A program made the position numbers and the translations under genes. Of a DNA stretch of 64,000 nt, positions 20,593-29,312 are shown piece by piece. The stretch is from Pseudomonas lijiangensis (GTDB lineage: Bacteria; Pseudomonadota; Gammaproteobacteria; Pseudomonadales; Pseudomonadaceae). A model generated the notes under the pieces. The model worked only from the letters and a program-made list of their open reading frames with translations. It was not told where the DNA came from and ran no database searches. The stretch spans positions 2,429,001 through 2,493,000 of the forward strand of contig NZ_CP076668.1 in NCBI RefSeq assembly GCF_018968705.1, given 5' to 3'. Within the stretch, counting starts at the first letter, position 1; each line of letters begins with the position of its first letter.

Positions 20593-20632
20593 GTGATGGC
20601 GGCCCAAACGATTTATTTTTCCAGGTTTTTCC

Positions 20633-21454
20633 ATGGCACTTGATCGAAGCGCTGATATCGAGCTGCAACTGCTGATTGATGCGATTTATCTGAAATATAG
20701 CTACGACTTTCGGGACTATTCCGGCGCGTCTATCAAGCGCCGGGTGAACCATGCCCTGCGTCAGTTCGACTGCAGCACCATTTCTGCCTTGCAGGAGCGT
20801 GTGCTGCACGATCCTGCGGCGTTCATGCAGTTGCTGCAATTGCTGACCATTCCGGTCAGCGAGATGTTTCGTGATCCTTCGCATTTTCTGGCCATTCGCC
20901 AGGAAGTGGTGCCGTTGCTCAGGACCTATCCGTCGATCAAGGTCTGGATCGCCGGTTGCAGCACGGGGGAAGAGGTCTATTCGACGGCGATTCTGTTGCG
21001 TGAAGAAGGGTTGCTGGAGCGCACCATCATTTACGCCACCGATATCAACCCAAGCTCCCTGGAAAAAGCCAAGCAGGGGATCTTTTCCATGGAAAGCGTG
21101 CGCGCCTATGCCGAAAACTACCGCAAGGCCGGTGGTCAGCGCGAGCTCTCGGATTACTACACCTCGGCCTATGATTACGCGATTTTCGACAAGACCCTGC
21201 GCGACAATGTCACGTTCGCCGATCATAGCCTGGCCACTGACAGCGTCTTCTCCGAAACGCAGCTCATTTCATGCCGTAACGTGCTGATCTATTTCAACAA
21301 GAGTCTTCAGAACCGAACCTTCGGGTTGTTCCATGAGTCATTATGCCATCGCGGATTTCTGGCATTGGGCAGCAAGGAAACTCTGGATTTCTCCGAGTAC
21401 AGCAATGCTTTCGAAACACTGGTGAAACCGGAACGGATCTACCGGAAAAAATGA
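20633..21454 (+). CDS. CheR-type protein-glutamate methyltransferase
   Basis: SAM-dependent methyltransferase of the chemotaxis CheR family, 273 residues. It has an N-terminal helical part (about 1-70), the motif MFRDPSHF, the SAM loop IAGCSTGEEVYS (about 105) and the FY-type motif SCRNVLIYFN. CheR normally methylates glutamates of chemoreceptors, but no receptor, CheA or CheW gene is present in this window, and the neighbours are hybrid kinases. The stop overlaps the next start by ATGA, so it is translationally coupled to the CheB-like gene. Confidence 0.93.
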   Translation: MALDRSADIELQLLIDAIYLKYSYDFRDYSGASIKRRVNHALRQFDCSTISALQERVLHDPAAFMQLLQLLTIPVSEMFRDPSHFLAIRQEVVPLLRTYPSIKVWIAGCSTGEEVYSTAILLREEGLLERTIIYATDINPSSLEKAKQGIFSMESVRAYAENYRKAGGQRELSDYYTSAYDYAIFDKTLRDNVTFADHSLATDSVFSETQLISCRNVLIYFNKSLQNRTFGLFHESLCHRGFLALGSKETLDFSEYSNAFETLVKPERIYRKK

Positions 21455-22065
21455 AAACGACCTTCAGTGTCGAGTCGGCCGATTGCATGCTGCCGGCAGT
21501 GGATGCCATTGTCGTCGGTGCGTCGGCGGGCGGTGTGGAAGCGTTGCTGAAAATATTCGGCATGCTCAGGCCCGGTTTCCCTCTGCCGATCATTGCCGTC
21601 CTGCATCTGCCGGAGTCGCGGCGCAGCCAGTTGGCTCATGTATTCCAGAATCGTCTGGCGATACCGGTCAAGGAAGCGGACGACAAGGAGTCGATTGTGC
21701 CCGGCACGCTGTATTTTGCGCCTGCCGGTTATCACCTGTCGGTGGAGAACGATCACAGCTTTTCGTTGAGCCAGGAAGAGCGCGTATTTCATTCGCGGCC
21801 CAGCATCGATATTTTGTTCGATTCGGCTGCGGATGCCTTTGGCTCACGCCTTGCAGGCGTATTGCTGACCGGTGCCAATAACGATGGGGCACTCGGGTTG
21901 GCGCAAATAAAGAGATACGGTGGTTTTACCGTGATTCAGGATCCGGATCAGGCCCTGGCGCGCACCATGCCCGAGGCGGCTCTGGCGCTCCATTCGCCTG
22001 ATTACCTTCTGCCTTTGAATGAAATAGGCCAACTGCTGGTCAAGCTGGAACGAATCACATGCTAA
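21451..22065 (+). CDS. CheB-type methylesterase domain without receiver
   Basis: Protein of 204 residues matching only the catalytic half of CheB. The start is the ATG at 21451 inside the stop of the cheR gene. The triad residues are visible: Ser in VVGASAGGVE, His in VLHLPES, and Asp in GANNDGALG. The usual N-terminal receiver and linker are absent, so it is not controlled in cis by phosphorylation; the following gene starts 7 bases before its stop and supplies a receiver as a separate protein. It probably demethylates or deamidates whatever the CheR neighbour modifies. Confidence 0.92.
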   Translation: MKTTFSVESADCMLPAVDAIVVGASAGGVEALLKIFGMLRPGFPLPIIAVLHLPESRRSQLAHVFQNRLAIPVKEADDKESIVPGTLYFAPAGYHLSVENDHSFSLSQEERVFHSRPSIDILFDSAADAFGSRLAGVLLTGANNDGALGLAQIKRYGGFTVIQDPDQALARTMPEAALALHSPDYLLPLNEIGQLLVKLERITC

Positions 22066-23240
22066 ATGAAATCCAGGCAAAACTGCTCATAGTCGACGAT
22101 TTGCCGGAAAACCTGCTTGCCCTCGAAGCGTTGATCAAGCGCGATGACCGCACCGTATACAAAGCCTTGTCGGCAGATGAAGCCTTGTCCCTGCTGTTGC
22201 AGCATGAGTTCGCCCTGGCCATTCTCGACGTGCAGATGCCCGGCATGAACGGTTTCGAGCTGGCCGAGATGATGCGCAGCACCGAAAAGACCAAGAACAT
22301 ACCCATCGTGTTTGTCAGTGCGGCGGGGCGGGAACTCAACTATGCCTTCAAAGGCTACGAAAGCGGAGCCGTGGACTTCCTGCACAAGCCGCTGGATATC
22401 CACGCGGTCAAGAGCAAGGTCAACGTCTTCGTCGAGCTGTATCGCCAGCGCAAGGCGGTGAAAATGCAGGTCGAGGCGCTGGAACAGAGTCGCCACGAAC
22501 AGGAAATACTGCTCAAGCGTCTGCAGGCGACCCAGGGCGAGCTCGAACATGCCATCCGCATGCGCGACGACTTCATGTCCATCGTCTCCCATGAAGTGCG
22601 CACACCGCTCAATGGCCTGATCTTGGAAACCCAACTGCGCAAGTTGCATCTGGCCAAGGACAACACATCGGCTTTCACACTGGACAAACTGCGGGGCATG
22701 GTCGAGCGCGACGAGCGTCAGATTCAGAGCCTTATCCGGCTGATCGAGGACATGCTCGATGTGTCCCGTATCCGCACCGGCAAGCTGTCGATCCGGCCAA
22801 ACGCCTTTGACCTGAGCGAACTGGTGGGCCAGTTGCTGGAAAACTTCGCTGCCCAGATTGCTGCGACCGAATCCACCGTCACCCTGTTTGCCGATGAGAC
22901 GGTCATCGGAGTCTGGGACGAGTTCCGGATCGAGCAGGTGGTGGCCAACCTGTTGACCAATGCCATGCGCTACGGTGCCCGCAAGCCGATCGAGGTGCGT
23001 GTGTATTGTGCAGACGGCGAGGCGCGGGTCGAAGTGACCGACCAGGGGATCGGGATTTCCGAGGAAAACCAGAAGCGCATCTTCCAGCAGTTCGAGCGGG
23101 TAACGGCCAAGCATGCGGTGGCCGGCCTGGGACTTGGGTTGTTCATCTCCGAACAGATCGTCCTGGCCCATGGCGGCCGGATTGTCGTGGAGAGCGAAGA
23201 GGGCAAGGGCTCGACATTCCGCGTATGCCTTCCGCTGTAG
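22059..23240 (+). CDS. Receiver-histidine kinase (REC-HisKA-HATPase)
   Basis: Soluble hybrid kinase of 393 residues. A receiver (about 5-125; LLIVDD, acceptor Asp in AILDVQMPGMNG, Lys in LHKPLD) is followed by a coiled linker, HisKA with SHEVRTPLNG (about 183) and HATPase (about 270-393; NLLTNAMRYG, DQGIGIS, GLGLGLFIS). With the receiver in front, it is built to be controlled by phosphate from another kinase, probably the CHASE3 kinase upstream. It overlaps the CheB-like gene by 7 bases and ends exactly where a palindromic repeat begins. Confidence 0.94.
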   Translation: MLNEIQAKLLIVDDLPENLLALEALIKRDDRTVYKALSADEALSLLLQHEFALAILDVQMPGMNGFELAEMMRSTEKTKNIPIVFVSAAGRELNYAFKGYESGAVDFLHKPLDIHAVKSKVNVFVELYRQRKAVKMQVEALEQSRHEQEILLKRLQATQGELEHAIRMRDDFMSIVSHEVRTPLNGLILETQLRKLHLAKDNTSAFTLDKLRGMVERDERQIQSLIRLIEDMLDVSRIRTGKLSIRPNAFDLSELVGQLLENFAAQIAATESTVTLFADETVIGVWDEFRIEQVVANLLTNAMRYGARKPIEVRVYCADGEARVEVTDQGIGISEENQKRIFQQFERVTAKHAVAGLGLGLFISEQIVLAHGGRIVVESEEGKGSTFRVCLPL

Positions 23241-23289
23241 GAGCGAATTTATTCGCGAACGGGTGGCCTTCGCGAATAAATTGGCTCCC
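23240..23289. repeat. Short palindromic repeat, copy A2, arms in opposite order
   Basis: GGAGCGAATTTATTCGCGAA at 23240-23259 faces TTCGCGAATAAATTGGCTCC at 23269-23288, complementary except for one base. The arm order is the reverse of the other copies: here the CGCGAA ends point to the loop. The first base is the last base of the kinase stop codon. Confidence 0.85.
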
Positions 23290-23300
23290 ACGAGGTTGTG

Positions 23301-23445
23301 CCGATCAATTAAGGCACAAACAACACTCGTGGGAGGCAGCTTGCTGGCGAAAAAGACCTGAAATCGACAGACATTCTGCGTCGTACGCTGAAGTCGCCAG
23401 CAAGCTGCCTCCCACAAATTGACTTCATTGACCTTAACTGATCGG
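23301..23445. repeat. Composite inverted-repeat element B1 (about 145 bp)
   Basis: Nested inverted repeats: an outer pair CCGATCAATTAAGG (23301-23314) and CCTTAACTGATCGG (23432-23445), differing at one base, and a perfect inner 22-bp pair at 23329-23350 and 23394-23415 built around GGAGGCAGCTTGCTGGC. The central part shares words such as ATTCTGCGT with a second copy at 31385. No protein is encoded. This looks like a small non-autonomous mobile element or a bacterial interspersed mosaic element, and with copy A2 it fills most of the 308-base gap before the next gene. Confidence 0.85.
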
Positions 23446-23548
23446 CATTACTCCCACAGAGTTGTGCGAAGTTTCAGAAAGATTTGCGCAACCTCTACCA
23501 AGCGCTGTGGTCGTATTGGCAGCTATTTACAGAACAAAAGGCAGTTCC

Positions 23549-23926
23549 ATGAGCGCTGATGCAGAAAACGTCGTACTAATCGTCGAAGACGAACCCTTGA
23601 TCCTGATGCTGCTGGCTGATTATCTGTCGGGCGAGGGCTATCGGGTCTTGCAAGCCTCCAACGGCGAGCAGGCGTTCGAGATTCTGGCAACCAAGCCCCA
23701 TCTGGACCTGATGATCACCGACTATCGCCTGCCGGGCGGGTTCTCTGGTGTGATGATTGCCGAGCCGGCCGTCAAGTTGCGACCTGAACTGAAGGTCATC
23801 TTCATCAGTGGTTACCCGGCAGAAATCCTCGATTGCGACAGCCCGATCACCCGCAAGGCACCGATTCTGGCCAAGCCGTTCACCATGGAAACCCTGCACA
23901 CCCAGATCCAGCGTCTGCTGGCCTGA
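23549..23926 (+). CDS. Single-domain response regulator
   Basis: CheY-like receiver of 125 residues, from the ATG at 23549; a longer frame opens at 23462 but would add an unconvincing tail. It has the acidic residues in LIVEDEP, acceptor Asp in MITDYRLPGG, FISGYP at the switch and the Lys in LAKPF. There is no output domain. It converges with the PAS hybrid kinase, whose stop lies 12 bases on, and resembles that kinase's C-terminal receiver, so cross-phosphorylation is plausible. Confidence 0.92.
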   Translation: MSADAENVVLIVEDEPLILMLLADYLSGEGYRVLQASNGEQAFEILATKPHLDLMITDYRLPGGFSGVMIAEPAVKLRPELKVIFISGYPAEILDCDSPITRKAPILAKPFTMETLHTQIQRLLA

Positions 23927-23938
23927 GACTTTGGCGAT

Positions 23939-25969
23939 TCAGGCCTCGATCATCTCTCTCACCTTGGACGTCAGGTGATCGAAGGCAAAGGGCTTGGTGA
24001 TCATCTGCATGCCGGTATCCAGAAAACCCGAGCGAGCGGCTGCATGCTCGGCATAACCGGTAATGAACAGCACTTTCAGCTCAGGCCTTAGCTGCCGCGC
24101 TATCTCCGCCAGTTGCCGCCCGTTCATGCCGGGCAGGCCGACGTCGCTGATCAACAGGTCGATGCGCTGATCGGACTCCAGAACCGGCACCGCACCTCGT
24201 GCGTCGCCTGCCTCTATATAGGCATACCCCAATTCGCTGAGTACCGAGCTGACCAGGGCCCGCACGGAGGGGTCGTCTTCGACTATCAGGACGGTTTCGC
24301 CTGCTTTGGCCTGAATGGTATCGCCCCGATAACTCTGTTCGTTTTCGGGCTGATCGCCCTGGAAGCGCGGCAGAAACAACTGCACGGTGGTGCCGCGACC
24401 GACTTCGCTCTGGATGGCGACATGGCCATGAGACTGCTTGCTGAAGCCGTAAATCATCGACAGACCCAGCCCCGTGCCCTGGCCGATGGGTTTGGTGGTG
24501 AAAAACGGGTCGAAGGCGCGATTGACTACGGCTTCCGGCATGCCGCAACCGTTGTCGCTGACGCTCAGGACCACGTAGTCGCCCGGCAGGAGGTTTTCAT
24601 GGGCGTTGGTGAACGACTTGTCCAGCCGCTGATTGAAGGTCTCGATCTGCAACTGTCCGCCATCGGGCATGGCGTCCCGGGCATTGAGCACCAGGTTGAG
24701 CAGGGCATTCTCCAACTGGTTGGGATCGGCTTCGGCCGTCCATAGATCTGCATTGAGGTGCATGTCCAGGCGAATGCTTTCATTGAGGCTGCGCTGGATC
24801 AGTTCCCCCATGGAGCTGACCAACTGGTTCATCTCCACAGGCTTGGAGTCCAGCGACTGGCGTCTGGAAAACGCCAGCAGTCGATGGGTGAGGGAGGCTG
24901 CCCGGTTGGCGGAGGTCACGCCCAGGTCAATCAGTTTATCCAGGTCGTCGAGTCGGCCTCGCTCCAGGCGGCGCCTGATCATTTCAAGGCTGCCGATGAT
25001 GCCCGTGAGCATGTTGTTGAAGTCGTGAGCGATGCCGCCGGTCAATTGGCCGACGGCCTCCATCTTTTGTGACTGGCGCAGGATCTCTTCTTTGTTGCGC
25101 AGTTGTGATGTTCGCTCTTCAACCTGCTGCTCAAGGGTTTCGTTGAGGCTGCGTAGCTGGGCTTCGGCCTGCTTGCGCTCCGTGATGTCGGATGTCACCC
25201 CCACAAGGTTACTGACCTGGCCGTTCTTGGCGCGGGTGGCCCGGGCGCGCACATCGACCCAGTTGACCGAGCTGTCGGGCCAGATATCACGGAATTCGAT
25301 GATGAAATCGACGCCGGTATCCAGGCTGCGCTGCAAGGCCGATTGCATCCGAGGCTGATCTTCGGGGTGAACGGTGTTCAGCCAGTCGTCATAGCTGAAG
25401 CTTTCATGTTCTTCCCGGCCATAATGGGATTTGCTGATGGCCGAGCAGGTGAGTTCGAGAAATTCGGCTTCCAGTTGCCATGAGCCGAGGCGGCCTGCCT
25501 TGAGGGCGTTCTGCAGGCGCCTTTCGCCCTCCAGCAGATCTTCCATCCTCGCCCTGGCTTCATACTGACGCCTTCGGCCACGCACGGCCGTGGAAACCAG
25601 GCTGACCAGCGTCATGGGGTGGAAAGGGCGTTCCAGAAAAGTGACATTGCCCAGCAGGCTGCCCAGGCGGGCAGATGGCGACTGGTCCGTACCGCCATGA
25701 TGGGTGAGCAGGACCACAGGCAGGTCTGACCAGGCAGGCTGGTTGGCCAGGATGCTGAGCAACGGGTTGATATCCCCGCCGCGCAGAGCCTCGACGGCAA
25801 TCACTGCAAGTCCGGCACCTGCACTGAGTTCCTGAACAAGTTCATTGAGGTCGCGGGCGATCGTCGCCCGAAAGCCCGCTTCCTCAAGGATCATTACCGC
25901 AATCTGGCTGTCACGCCCTCTGGGGGCCAGAATGACAGCCCGTTCCGATAACAATCCGCTGACACTCAC
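23939..25969 (-). CDS. PAS hybrid histidine kinase with degenerate N-terminal receiver
   Basis: Soluble sensor kinase, 676 residues, starting GTG at 25969 overlapping the KaiC-like stop (GTGA). Order: an N-terminal receiver-like fold (about 1-125) that seems to lack the acceptor Asp (VIAVEAL in its place), a PAS domain (about 155-275), HisKA of the HDFNN type (GIAHDFNNML, His near 313), HATPase (about 400-540; VSDNGCGMP, GQGTGLGLSM), and an intact C-terminal receiver (about 560-675, acceptor in LISDVGLPGMNG). Coupling to a KaiC homologue is seen in other bacteria, where the kinase is thought to read the ATPase state; that link is inference here. Confidence 0.93.
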   Translation of the reverse strand: MSVSGLLSERAVILAPRGRDSQIAVMILEEAGFRATIARDLNELVQELSAGAGLAVIAVEALRGGDINPLLSILANQPAWSDLPVVLLTHHGGTDQSPSARLGSLLGNVTFLERPFHPMTLVSLVSTAVRGRRRQYEARARMEDLLEGERRLQNALKAGRLGSWQLEAEFLELTCSAISKSHYGREEHESFSYDDWLNTVHPEDQPRMQSALQRSLDTGVDFIIEFRDIWPDSSVNWVDVRARATRAKNGQVSNLVGVTSDITERKQAEAQLRSLNETLEQQVEERTSQLRNKEEILRQSQKMEAVGQLTGGIAHDFNNMLTGIIGSLEMIRRRLERGRLDDLDKLIDLGVTSANRAASLTHRLLAFSRRQSLDSKPVEMNQLVSSMGELIQRSLNESIRLDMHLNADLWTAEADPNQLENALLNLVLNARDAMPDGGQLQIETFNQRLDKSFTNAHENLLPGDYVVLSVSDNGCGMPEAVVNRAFDPFFTTKPIGQGTGLGLSMIYGFSKQSHGHVAIQSEVGRGTTVQLFLPRFQGDQPENEQSYRGDTIQAKAGETVLIVEDDPSVRALVSSVLSELGYAYIEAGDARGAVPVLESDQRIDLLISDVGLPGMNGRQLAEIARQLRPELKVLFITGYAEHAAARSGFLDTGMQMITKPFAFDHLTSKVREMIEA

Positions 25970-27450
25970 TCGTCTTCATCCTTGAGCAGTGGCTTGCTTT
26001 CGCCAAGGTAATCGGGCGCACCCCGCAGGATTCCCTGAAAGGCTGCCAATGGATCGCCTATTCGCAGGCCGCTCCTGCCGATGCGGTATTCGCGAATCGT
26101 CGATTCGTGAGTCCCGGTCCGTTTCTTGATGATGGATATGGCCCTGCGTATCTGGCCGAGTGCCTCGAAGTAGCGCAACAATATCACGGTGTCCGCCAGA
26201 TAAGTAATGTCTACCGGCGCTTGCATGTCGCCCACCAGACCATGTTGTGCCACGGTCATGAAGGTGGAGGCACCTTGTCGGTTGAGATAAAGCAGAAGTT
26301 CATGCATGTGCAGAACCAGCGAGTTCTCTTCCGGCATCGCTGCCTGATAGCCGTTGATGCTGTCGATGACTACAGTCTTGATCTGTTTGTCATCCACGCA
26401 GCGGCGCACCCGGTAGGAGAACTCTCCCGGTGACAACTCGGCTGCATCCACCTGCTCGACCAACAGGTTGCCCGACTCCTGCAGAGCCTTGAGGTCGATA
26501 CCTATCTTGCTCATCCGCTCGAACAGCAGGCCCAGCTCTTCATCGAAGACGAACAGGCCGACCCGCTCGCCACGGGCCACGGCTTCGGCAGCAAACACCA
26601 GGGCGATCAGGGATTTGCCCGTGCCGGCAGGGCCCAGGATCAGCGTACTCGAGCCCCCGTCCAGGCCACCGCCCAGCAGATCGTCGAGCTCTGTAATGCC
26701 GCTGCTGAGTTGTGTGCGGACATAGTCGTTGCGGTGTTCTGCCGCGACCAGCCGTGGGAAGACGTGGACGCCGTCCGACATGATGGTGAAGTCATGGAAG
26801 CCACCGCGATACTTCTGGCCGCGATACTTGACGATTTTTATGCGTCGCCGCTCTGCGCCGTAATCGGGCGTCAGTTCCTGCAGGCGGATCACGCCATGGG
26901 CGACGCTGTGCACGGTTTTGTCCATGCTTTCTGCTGTCAGGTCATCAAGCAGCAGGACCGTGGTTTGGTAACGCGCGAAATAATGTTTGATGGCCAGGAT
27001 CTGCCGTCTGTAACGCAAGGAACTCTGCGCCAGCAGGCGAATCTCCGAAAGGCTGTCGATGACTACGCGAGAAGGCTTGATGCGTTCCACCACATCAAAG
27101 ATCTGCCGCGTTGCTTCACCCAACTCAAGGTCGGAGGAATACAGCAGACTCTGATGCTGCTCTTCATCAAGCAGGCTTTCAGGGGGAGTCAGCTCGAAGA
27201 TTTCGATATGCTTATCCAGCTCCCAGCCATGGGAACGTGCGCCTTCACGCAATTCCAGTTCGGTTTCCGAGAGTGTGATGTACAGGCAGACTTCGCCCGC
27301 TTGGGCTCCCGCCAGCAGAAATTGCAGCGAGACGGTTGTCTTGCCGGTTCCGGGTTCTCCTTCGAGAAGGAAAACATGATTGCGTGAAAGGCCACCCGAA
27401 AGGATGTCATCCAGACCTTCTATGCCGGTTACTGCTTTTGAATTTTCCAA
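25966..27450 (-). CDS. KaiC-like double RecA-domain ATPase
   Basis: Protein of 494 residues with two KaiC/RadA-type ATPase domains. Domain I: Walker A GEPGTGKTT at about 31-39 and Walker B RVVIDSL. Domain II: Walker A GPAGTGKS near 271 and Walker B TVVIDSI, with the paired glutamates of KaiC kept in FVFDEELG near 301. In domain I the first of the two catalytic glutamates seems replaced (TLSETE). The cyanobacterial phosphosites Ser431-Thr432 align by eye with Thr-Tyr in DITYLADTVILL near 415. No KaiA or KaiB gene lies nearby. It is translationally coupled to the PAS kinase and probably signals through it. Confidence 0.94.
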   Translation of the reverse strand: MENSKAVTGIEGLDDILSGGLSRNHVFLLEGEPGTGKTTVSLQFLLAGAQAGEVCLYITLSETELELREGARSHGWELDKHIEIFELTPPESLLDEEQHQSLLYSSDLELGEATRQIFDVVERIKPSRVVIDSLSEIRLLAQSSLRYRRQILAIKHYFARYQTTVLLLDDLTAESMDKTVHSVAHGVIRLQELTPDYGAERRRIKIVKYRGQKYRGGFHDFTIMSDGVHVFPRLVAAEHRNDYVRTQLSSGITELDDLLGGGLDGGSSTLILGPAGTGKSLIALVFAAEAVARGERVGLFVFDEELGLLFERMSKIGIDLKALQESGNLLVEQVDAAELSPGEFSYRVRRCVDDKQIKTVVIDSINGYQAAMPEENSLVLHMHELLLYLNRQGASTFMTVAQHGLVGDMQAPVDITYLADTVILLRYFEALGQIRRAISIIKKRTGTHESTIREYRIGRSGLRIGDPLAAFQGILRGAPDYLGESKPLLKDEDE

Positions 27451-27650
27451 GTATTGCCCTCTTGTTTCCGATTACAGGCAATGAATCTGGACCCCTTTTG
27501 ACCGGTCCGGTTCAGACTTTTTCTCCCGCAGGCACTGGGGCGGGGCTGATTTGTGGTCCGGGAAATGTCACAAAAGTCGCCTTACGACAGCCGTGAAGGG
27601 CTTGGTATAGTCCGCCTCAGACAGACAATAACCACCCTGAGGATGATGCC

Positions 27651-28463
27651 GTGTCCGACTACCAAACCTTTCTTGTCGAGCTGACTGATCACATCGCTCA
27701 TGTGCAGATTAATCGACCGGATAAGGTCAATGCCATGAATGCCGCTTTCTGGACCGAAATCATCGAGATATTCCAGTGGGTCGAGGAAAACGACGAGGTT
27801 CGCGTCGTGGTCCTGAGCGGTGCGGGCAAGCACTTTTCCTCGGGGATCGATCTGGCGTTGCTGGCCGCCATCGCGGGTGAAATGGGCAAGGATGTGGGGC
27901 GCAATGCGCGTATGTTGCGGCGCAAGATCCAGCAGATGCAGGCTTCGTTCACTGCCGTGGACAACTGCCGCAAGCCTGTGCTGGCGGCGATTCATGGTTA
28001 CTGCCTGGGCGGTGCCATTGACCTGGTTTCCGCGTGTGACATGCGTTATGCCGCAGCCGATGCGCAATTTTCGATCCGCGAAATCGATATGGGCATGGCA
28101 GCCGATGTCGGCACCCTGCAACGCCTGCCACGAATCATTGGCGATGGCATGATGCGGGAACTGGCCTATACCGGGCGCACAGTCGGTGCCGAAGAAGCCC
28201 AGCGCATCGGTCTGGTCAACAGCACTTTTGCCGATGCGCCGAGCCTGCTGGAAGCTGTCTTTGCCATCGCCCGTGAAATCGCCGCCAAATCGCCGATTGC
28301 CATAGAGGGCACCAAGCAGATGATCGCCTACATGCGCGATCATAGTATCGACGATGGCCTTGAGCATGTTGCCATCTGGAACTCTGCCATGCTGCAATCG
28401 GTCGATCTGAGGGTGGCTATGGCTGCGCACATGAGCAAACAGAAGCCGGTTTTCGACAATTAA
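27651..28463 (+). CDS. Enoyl-CoA hydratase/isomerase family protein
   Basis: Crotonase-fold protein of 270 residues, closest in pattern to delta3,5-delta2,4-dienoyl-CoA isomerases. The start is GTG at 27651, with GAGG eight bases upstream; nearby ATG codons are out of frame. The oxyanion-hole regions are visible as GKHFSSGIDL (about 60) and IHGYCLGGAIDL (about 115), and acidic residues suitable for proton transfer occur in FSIREIDMGMAADVGT. It probably acts in beta-oxidation of unsaturated fatty acids. nudC follows 12 bases later with its own AAGGAG. Confidence 0.92.
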   Translation: MSDYQTFLVELTDHIAHVQINRPDKVNAMNAAFWTEIIEIFQWVEENDEVRVVVLSGAGKHFSSGIDLALLAAIAGEMGKDVGRNARMLRRKIQQMQASFTAVDNCRKPVLAAIHGYCLGGAIDLVSACDMRYAAADAQFSIREIDMGMAADVGTLQRLPRIIGDGMMRELAYTGRTVGAEEAQRIGLVNSTFADAPSLLEAVFAIAREIAAKSPIAIEGTKQMIAYMRDHSIDDGLEHVAIWNSAMLQSVDLRVAMAAHMSKQKPVFDN

Positions 28464-28475
28464 GGAGTTCTTGTC

Positions 28476-29312
28476 ATGACACGCCCGGCGCGTTGGACAA
28501 CTGCAGTTCTGGATACCTCGGCCACAGGTGGCCTGGCCGTGGTTCATAGTGATCAGGGTTTTCTGCTTGACGGCAATGGCGTCATGTTTCCCAGGGAGTG
28601 GCTCAAGCGCCAGGACCTGCCGGTGCAAAGTGAGCACGGCATCGGCCACTTCGATGGCGAGCCGGTCTATTTGCTGGTACTCGATCGCTCGGTGGAGGTC
28701 GAAGGCTGTACCTGGCAGGGACTGCGCCAGTTCATGTTGCAGGGGGATTTTGCGGTCTATCAGAAACTCGGCTATGCGGCGCAAGTCAGCACCTGGGCGC
28801 GCGAGCATCGATTCTGTGGGGCCTGTGGCCGCCCGACGGTGCAGATTGCCGGTGAACGGGCCATGTACTGCGAGCATGACAACCTGCGTCTCTACCCTCG
28901 CATCTCGCCAAGCATGATCGCGCTGATTACCCGTGGCGATGAAATCCTGCTGGCGCGTTCACCGCGTTTCGTGACCGGCGTCTACAGCGCTCTGGCAGGC
29001 TTTGTCGAACCCGGCGAGTCGGCCGAGGACTGCGTGCGTCGGGAAGTGATGGAAGAGGTGCAGATCCGCATCCGCAATATCACCTACGTGGGCAGCCAGT
29101 GCTGGCCGTTTCCGCATTCGATGATGCTGGGGTTCCACGCCGAATATGAAAGCGGCGAAATCGTGCCGCAGGTCGATGAGATCGAAGATGCGCGCTGGTT
29201 CCATATCGACGATCTGCCGCCGTTACCGGCCAGTCGTTCCATTGCGCGTCATCTGATCGACTTGTATCTGGCTCGTCGTTCAGGCGCCCCCGAACCAGTG
29301 TTGCCAGGCTAG
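28476..29312 (+). CDS. nudC: NAD+ diphosphatase / NADH pyrophosphatase
   Basis: Nudix hydrolase of 278 residues that cleaves NAD(H) to NMN(H) and AMP, and in E. coli also removes NAD caps from RNA. The zinc region reads FCGACGRPT then YCEHDN; the fourth cysteine of the usual zinc ribbon is not obvious. The Nudix box [20 protein letters not shown] is intact near residue 170, followed by the family motif SQCWPFPHS (usually SQPWPFPxS, here with Cys for Pro). It overlaps the convergent TauE/SafE gene by 33 bases at the 3' end. Confidence 0.95.
   Translation: MTRPARWTTAVLDTSATGGLAVVHSDQGFLLDGNGVMFPREWLKRQDLPVQSEHGIGHFDGEPVYLLVLDRSVEVEGCTWQGLRQFMLQGDFAVYQKLGYAAQVSTWAREHRFCGACGRPTVQIAGERAMYCEHDNLRLYPRISPSMIALITRGDEILLARSPRFVTGVYSALAGFVEPGESAEDCVRREVMEEVQIRIRNITYVGSQCWPFPHSMMLGFHAEYESGEIVPQVDEIEDARWFHIDDLPPLPASRSIARHLIDLYLARRSGAPEPVLPG

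Noticed and set aside
23240..23445. CRISPR-like repeats
   Set aside because: The repeats are inverted, not direct, with no regular spacers and no cas genes.
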